Shown here piece after piece: positions 60,179 to 64,000 of a DNA stretch of 64,000 nucleotides. The position numbers and the translations under genes were made by a program. The notes beneath the pieces are model-generated. The model did not search any database. It saw nothing but the letters and a program-made list of their open reading frames with translations, and had not been told where the DNA came from. Position 1 is the stretch's first letter; the number at the start of each line of letters is the position of its first letter. Location of the stretch: assembly GCA_030765525.1 (NCBI GenBank), contig JAVCCK010000044.1, positions 62,001 to 126,000 of the forward strand, given 5' to 3'. This DNA comes from Candidatus Lernaella stagnicola (GTDB taxonomy: Bacteria; Lernaellota; Lernaellaia; Lernaellales; Lernaellaceae).

Positions 60179-61432
60179 TTAGCGCTTGGCCAGCACCTCT
60201 TGTTCGTAGCCGCGCACCGATTCCAACCACCCCGGCCCGCCGGGCACGTCGTGCCGCCGGCAGAGCTCTTCCCACACCGCGCCGAAGGGAAAACTCTTCA
60301 CCTCTTCCAGCAACGCCAGGCGGCTGGTCGGGTCGCCCGCCACTTCGAACTCGCGCAGCAATTCGGTCGGTTCGAGTAGCGCGACCAACAACGCCTTGAG
60401 CGTGGCGCGCGCGCCGATCGCGTACGCCGCGACGCGATTGATCGAGGCATCGAAGAAGTCCAGCGCAATGTGGACCCGCGGCAGCGCCCCGGCCCGCACG
60501 ATTTCCCGCATGACCTCGGTCACCTCGTCGCTTAGCGTCACCACGTGGTCGCTATCCCACCGGACGCCGCGGCTGACGTGCAGCAACAGTTCGTCGTGAA
60601 AAAGCAGCAGCGAGGAAATCTTGTCGGCCACCGATTCAGTGGGGTGAAAGTGGCCGAGGTCGAGGCAGACCATCACGCCGCGCCCCGCCGCCCAACTCAT
60701 GTAAAAATCGTGCGACCCGGCCACGAAGGCCTCGGAGCCCAGGCCGAACAGCTTGCTTTCGATGCTGTCTTTCAAATAGGCCGCCGAGTGCTCGACGGCG
60801 AAGATCGCGTTGAGGCTTTCCCGCAGCAGTTCGCGGTGCCGGTGGCGGCTGACGGTCGTATCCTTCGAGCCGTCGGGGATCCACAAATTATGCACGCACG
60901 GTGTTTCGAGCCGTTCGCCCATCCACGCGCCGATCGCGCGGCAGCGCCGCACATGCTCGATCCAAAATCCGCGCACGCCCTCGTCCTGCGATGCCAGGGT
61001 GTAACCCGATTCGCTCAGCGGATGCGAAAAGCATGTCGCGTTAAAGTCGAGGCCCAGATCGTGCCGCCGCGCCCAGTCCACCCACCCGGCGAAGTGGTCG
61101 GGTTCGATCTGGTTGCGGTCGACTTTCCGCCCGCCGAAATCGCCGTACATGGCGTGCAGGTTGACGCGATGCCGTCCGGGAATCACCGCCAGCGCCGCTA
61201 GCATGTCGTCGCGCAATTCGGTTACGTTCCGCGCCTTGCCGGGGTAGTTGCCGGTGACCGCCAGCCCGCCGCCCAATTCGCCCTCGGCGGTCTCGAAACC
61301 GGTAACGTCGTCGGCCTGCCAGCAATGCAAAGACAGCGAGGTCGCGGCCAGCGCCGCCAGCACCGCCTCGACATCCACGCCCAGCCCTTCGTACTTTTCC
61401 GCCGCGTAGGCGAACGCCGCTTCGTGGTCCAT
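60179..61432 (-). CDS. rhaA: L-rhamnose isomerase (E. coli RhaA type)
   Basis: 417 residues from the ATG at 61432, which has GGGAGGGGA upstream; a longer frame overlaps rhaB. It follows E. coli RhaA throughout. LHCWQADDVTGFE, TGNYPGKARN, GLDFNATCFSHPLSESG, VHNLWIPDGSKD, ESKLFGLGSEAFVAGSHDFYM, CLDLGHFHPTE and SRGVRWDSDHVV carry the metal-binding Glu, Asp and His. It converts L-rhamnose to L-rhamnulose with Mn2+ or similar. It is the third gene of the rhaDBA unit, 2 bases after rhaB. Confidence 0.95.
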   Translation of the reverse strand: MDHEAAFAYAAEKYEGLGVDVEAVLAALAATSLSLHCWQADDVTGFETAEGELGGGLAVTGNYPGKARNVTELRDDMLAALAVIPGRHRVNLHAMYGDFGGRKVDRNQIEPDHFAGWVDWARRHDLGLDFNATCFSHPLSESGYTLASQDEGVRGFWIEHVRRCRAIGAWMGERLETPCVHNLWIPDGSKDTTVSRHRHRELLRESLNAIFAVEHSAAYLKDSIESKLFGLGSEAFVAGSHDFYMSWAAGRGVMVCLDLGHFHPTESVADKISSLLLFHDELLLHVSRGVRWDSDHVVTLSDEVTEVMREIVRAGALPRVHIALDFFDASINRVAAYAIGARATLKALLVALLEPTELLREFEVAGDPTSRLALLEEVKSFPFGAVWEELCRRHDVPGGPGWLESVRGYEQEVLAKR

Positions 61433-61434
61433 CG

Positions 61435-62901
61435 TTATTCCCCTCCCGCCGCCAAAGCGCGAAACCGCGGCCACACTTCGTCCCAGGCGGCCGGCTCGCG
61501 CGGCGCGTACTCCCGCATCTCAAACGATTCGCGCACGACCCGCCGCAGTTCGGTAAGCGATTCCACTTCGCCCATCGCCATCGCCTGCACCAGCAGGTTG
61601 CCGATCGCCGTGGCTTCCACCGGCCCCGCCGTGACCGGCAGACCCGTCGCGTCGGCCGTGAATTGACACAGCAACTCGTTTTGGCAGCCGCCGCCGATCA
61701 CATGAATGCGATTCACTTCGTGCCCGGTAACCGCGCGCAATTGCTCGAGCACGAAGCGATACTTAAGCGCCAGACTCTCGAAAATACAGCGCGTCATCGC
61801 CGCTTCGCCGACCGGTGCCGGTTGGCCCGTGCGCACACAAAAATCGACAATCGCCGTCGGCATGTCGTCCGGATTCAAAAACGCCGCGTCGTCGGGATCG
61901 ACCAGCGACACGAACGGTGCCGCCGTCTGCGCCGCCGCGGCCAGATCCGCGTAACTGCGCGTCGGGTCCCACTGCCGCCGGCATTGTTGCAGCAGCCAAA
62001 GGCCCGTGATGTTTTTCAACACGCGAAAGCGTCCGCCGACGCCGCCCTCGTTGGTGAGGTTCGCCTCGTACGCCGCGTCGCCGATCACCGGTTCCCGCGC
62101 CTCCACGCCCATCAGCGACCACGTGCCCGAACTGATGTACGCCCAGTCTTCCCCCTGCGCCGGGACCGCCGCGATCGCCGAGCCCGTATCGTGCGTGGCG
62201 ACGGCCACCACCGGCACCGGGCCGCAGCCGGTTTGCGCGGCCCACTCCTCGCGCACGTTACCGATCACCGTGCCCGGCATTACGACGTCCTGCATCCACT
62301 CGCGCGAAATCGCCAGCGCCTGGAACAAGCGCTCGTCCCACTCGTAATCCCGCGGGTTGTAGAGCTGCGAGGTCGTGGCGAAGGTGAACTCGGAAAACCT
62401 TTCGCCGGTGAGCCGGTAGTGAAAAAGGTCGGGCATAAACAGCAGGTCGCGCGCCCGTTCCAGCAGCGGTGAGCCGTCGCGCACCAACGACGCCAACTGA
62501 AACAGCGTGTTGAAGGGCAGGAACTGAACGCCCGTGCGTTCGTAGATTCGCCGCCGCGGCAGCTTGTGGAAAAAGTACTCCATCGCGCCCCGCGTGCGGT
62601 CGTCGCGATACGCCGTCGGCGACTCGAGCAGCTTGCCCGCCGCGTCCAGCAGGCCGAAATCCACGCCCCAGGTGTCCACGCCGATGCTCCGCGGCGCGCC
62701 GCTCTCGGCCGTGTGACGCTGCAACCCTTCCAGCAGGTTGCCGAACAGCGCGTCCAGGTCCCAGTGCAAGCGGCCCTCGGTCGTCAGCAGATGATTCGGG
62801 AAACGGTGCGCCTCGCGGATCCTCAGCCGTCGGCCCGCCAGCGACCCGGCGACGGCCCGCCCGCTCTCGGCCCCGAAATCAAAGGCGAGATAGTCGGCCA
62901 T
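61435..62901 (-). CDS. rhaB: Rhamnulokinase
   Basis: 488 residues, FGGY carbohydrate-kinase fold: N-terminal LAFDFGAESGRAVAGSL for ATP, SIGVDTWGVDFGLLD with the sugar-binding and catalytic Asp, and C-terminal GGGCQNELLCQFTADATG. The length matches RhaB. It phosphorylates L-rhamnulose at C1 with ATP. It lies between rhaD and rhaA with 2-base gaps on either side, so the three are translated as a coupled set. Confidence 0.94.
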   Translation of the reverse strand: MADYLAFDFGAESGRAVAGSLAGRRLRIREAHRFPNHLLTTEGRLHWDLDALFGNLLEGLQRHTAESGAPRSIGVDTWGVDFGLLDAAGKLLESPTAYRDDRTRGAMEYFFHKLPRRRIYERTGVQFLPFNTLFQLASLVRDGSPLLERARDLLFMPDLFHYRLTGERFSEFTFATTSQLYNPRDYEWDERLFQALAISREWMQDVVMPGTVIGNVREEWAAQTGCGPVPVVAVATHDTGSAIAAVPAQGEDWAYISSGTWSLMGVEAREPVIGDAAYEANLTNEGGVGGRFRVLKNITGLWLLQQCRRQWDPTRSYADLAAAAQTAAPFVSLVDPDDAAFLNPDDMPTAIVDFCVRTGQPAPVGEAAMTRCIFESLALKYRFVLEQLRAVTGHEVNRIHVIGGGCQNELLCQFTADATGLPVTAGPVEATAIGNLLVQAMAMGEVESLTELRRVVRESFEMREYAPREPAAWDEVWPRFRALAAGGE

Positions 62902-62903
62902 GC

Positions 62904-63725
62904 TTATTCCTCCAGATCGAACAGCCGCACCAATTCATCCAGTTGATCCCGGCTCAGGCCCGCCGGCGTGTGCCCGGCCTGGCGGCACAGCAGCAAAATC
63001 GCGGCGGCCTTGTTGACCGTGTCGATCCAATCGAACGCGTCGGGGATCGACGTATGAATCGCCACGCAGCCGTGATACGTCCACACGGCGATCGGCAGCC
63101 CGCGGCGGAACACCTCGACCGTCTTCTGCGCGATCTCCTCCGTGCCCGGCGCGGTATACGGAACCAGCCCCACGCCCTTGGGCACCGTGACTTTCACCTC
63201 CGGATGGGTGGACCACAACGCGTGTTGCAGCGCGGCTTCGTCGGTGTATTCCGGCAGGTGCGTCAGGGCGATCAGTTCGGTCGGGTGGGTGTGCAGCACG
63301 ACGTGTTGCGGCGCGTTGCTTTGCCGCAGGTGTTCGTGTACCCGCAGGTGCGAAGGGAACTCCGAAGTCGGCTGAAAACCCGGCCCCGCCTCGCCGCCCC
63401 ACAGAATCTCGAAGCCCGCGCCGTCGCCGGTCAATTGCAGCAGGCAACTGTTGCTCGCCGCGTTCCGGGCCAGATCGCGATAGCGCCGCCCCGACCCCGT
63501 CACGAGAAATAATCGCCCGGCCAAATCCGGATATGCGAAGGGCAGCTCGACGCGTGGCTGCCGCGTAAACGCCTCGCAGGCCGCCGCGGCGTCGCCGGTG
63601 ACATCCACCGAAAGGTTCCCGGCGTTGCGCTCGGCCCAGCCCTTTTGCCACAGCAGGGCGGCGACATCTTGCGCGTCTTCCAAAAGCGGTGTCAAAGCGG
63701 GGCAAACTTGCAGCAATTCCTTCAC
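62904..63725 (-). CDS. rhaD: Rhamnulose-1-phosphate aldolase
   Basis: 273 residues from a GTG at 63725 with GAGGAG upstream; E. coli RhaD has 274. The longer open frame upstream overlaps the next gene and is low-complexity. Class II aldolase motifs are clear: AERNAGNLSV, VTGSGRRYRDL, SEFPSHLRVHEHL with the acidic proton donor Glu, VLHTHPTELIALTH with the first two zinc His, and VWTYHGCVAI with the third. It splits rhamnulose-1-phosphate into dihydroxyacetone phosphate and lactaldehyde. It heads the rhaDBA unit, perhaps after the partial gene at the window edge. Confidence 0.93.
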   Translation of the reverse strand: MKELLQVCPALTPLLEDAQDVAALLWQKGWAERNAGNLSVDVTGDAAAACEAFTRQPRVELPFAYPDLAGRLFLVTGSGRRYRDLARNAASNSCLLQLTGDGAGFEILWGGEAGPGFQPTSEFPSHLRVHEHLRQSNAPQHVVLHTHPTELIALTHLPEYTDEAALQHALWSTHPEVKVTVPKGVGLVPYTAPGTEEIAQKTVEVFRRGLPIAVWTYHGCVAIHTSIPDAFDWIDTVNKAAAILLLCRQAGHTPAGLSRDQLDELVRLFDLEE

Positions 63726-63787
63726 GGTGGGTCTCCTCGCGCGTGGGTGCGGTGGTGATTGTAACGAGGCGGCGGGCGATGCGCCAG

Positions 63788-64000
63788 TTAGAAGTCGGGA
63801 ACGCCCGCGGTGAGCCGGGCCACGGCCGCGGCGCGCACTTTTTCGCAAGCGGCTAAATGCGCTTCCCAATGGTCGGCGCCCACTTGCTCGCGGAGGCTTG
63901 CGATTCGTTGCTCCGCGTCTTGCCAATCCGGCGCATGCGACGTGATTTCCGCCACGTCCCTTAGTACGGCGGCGGCCACGGCCGCCTCTTCCTCGTTCAC
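63788..64000 (-). CDS. C-terminal end of an unrecognised protein (partial)
   Basis: Seventy codons run from the window edge to a stop at 63788. The edge codon is GTG but is probably internal. The visible part is helical and rich in Ala and Glu (AEQRIASLREQVGADHWEAHLAACEKVRAAAVARL). No family is recognised. It lies 62 bases upstream of rhaD on the same strand, so it may belong to the rhamnose unit. Confidence 0.5.
   Translation of the reverse strand: MNEEEAAVAAAVLRDVAEITSHAPDWQDAEQRIASLREQVGADHWEAHLAACEKVRAAAVARLTAGVPDF

Noticed and set aside
1-64000. tRNA, rRNA, insertion sequences, prophage genes
   Set aside because: I looked for tRNA-like cloverleaf ends, transposase motifs and phage structural genes and found none that could be supported.

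Overview
The window is GC-rich, densely packed bacterial chromosome. Neighbouring genes often overlap by 4-13 bases and convergent stops nearly touch. It suggests a Gram-negative, at least facultatively anaerobic bacterium from an environmental lineage. The evidence is a trimeric NAD-linked [FeFe]-hydrogenase with Rex, many cytosolic multi-PAS kinases, an NtrC-type activator, numerous lipoproteins, a DUF1329 envelope protein, and exported proteins with long Asp/Asn linkers. Such linkers recall uncultured Myxococcota/Desulfobacterota-like lineages (for example Lernaellota), but that placement is only a guess. I see no tRNA, rRNA, insertion sequence, integrase or CRISPR array.

Region 1 (1-15.1 kb) is an envelope or surface-glycan neighbourhood. 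It holds four divergent SGNH-hydrolase-like proteins that carry a TPR block between the Ser motif and the DxxH motif, two GT39-type membrane glycosyltransferases, a formylglycine-generating-enzyme-like membrane protein, an alpha/beta-hydrolase lipoprotein, an alkaline-phosphatase-superfamily lipoprotein and a membrane/beta-propeller protein. Region 2 (15.2-17.1 kb) is a two-gene rRNA-modification operon: a KamB/NpmA-like 16S rRNA A1408 methyltransferase followed by an RsmI-like protein fused to DUF371. Region 3 (17.1-28.2 kb) is mixed: an Asp-rich propeller lipoprotein, EamA and MATE transporters, a geranylgeranyl-reductase-family flavoprotein next to a PlsC acyltransferase, a cation/proton antiporter, a C45-like Ntn hydrolase, a baeRF protein and an SRPBCC protein.

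Region 4 (28.8-47.6 kb) is the most striking. Nine genes on the minus strand, read from 43.1 kb downward, appear to form one unit: rex, hydC, hydB, hydA, a histidine kinase with a ferredoxin and H-cluster-like domain, a lone receiver, a receiver-kinase, a soluble kinase with nine PAS domains, and an NtrC-type sigma-54 activator. Beyond the rex promoter region lie another receiver, a degenerate GGDEF protein with a helical N-terminal domain, aspA and the maturase gene hydF. hydE and hydG are absent. I read this as NADH-controlled production or use of H2, with a dedicated H2- or redox-sensing phosphorelay.

Region 5 (47.7-59.7 kb) holds a DUF1329 protein, a small coiled-coil lipoprotein, a 71-residue protein, a tetraheme cytochrome c fused to a retinol-saturase/CrtI-like flavoprotein, and an operon of a TPR protein, two large paralogous membrane-anchored exported proteins and a homocysteine S-methyltransferase. 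Region 6 (59.8-64 kb) is an L-rhamnose catabolic locus: rhaD-rhaB-rhaA with a convergent rhaM, plus the end of one more gene at the window edge.
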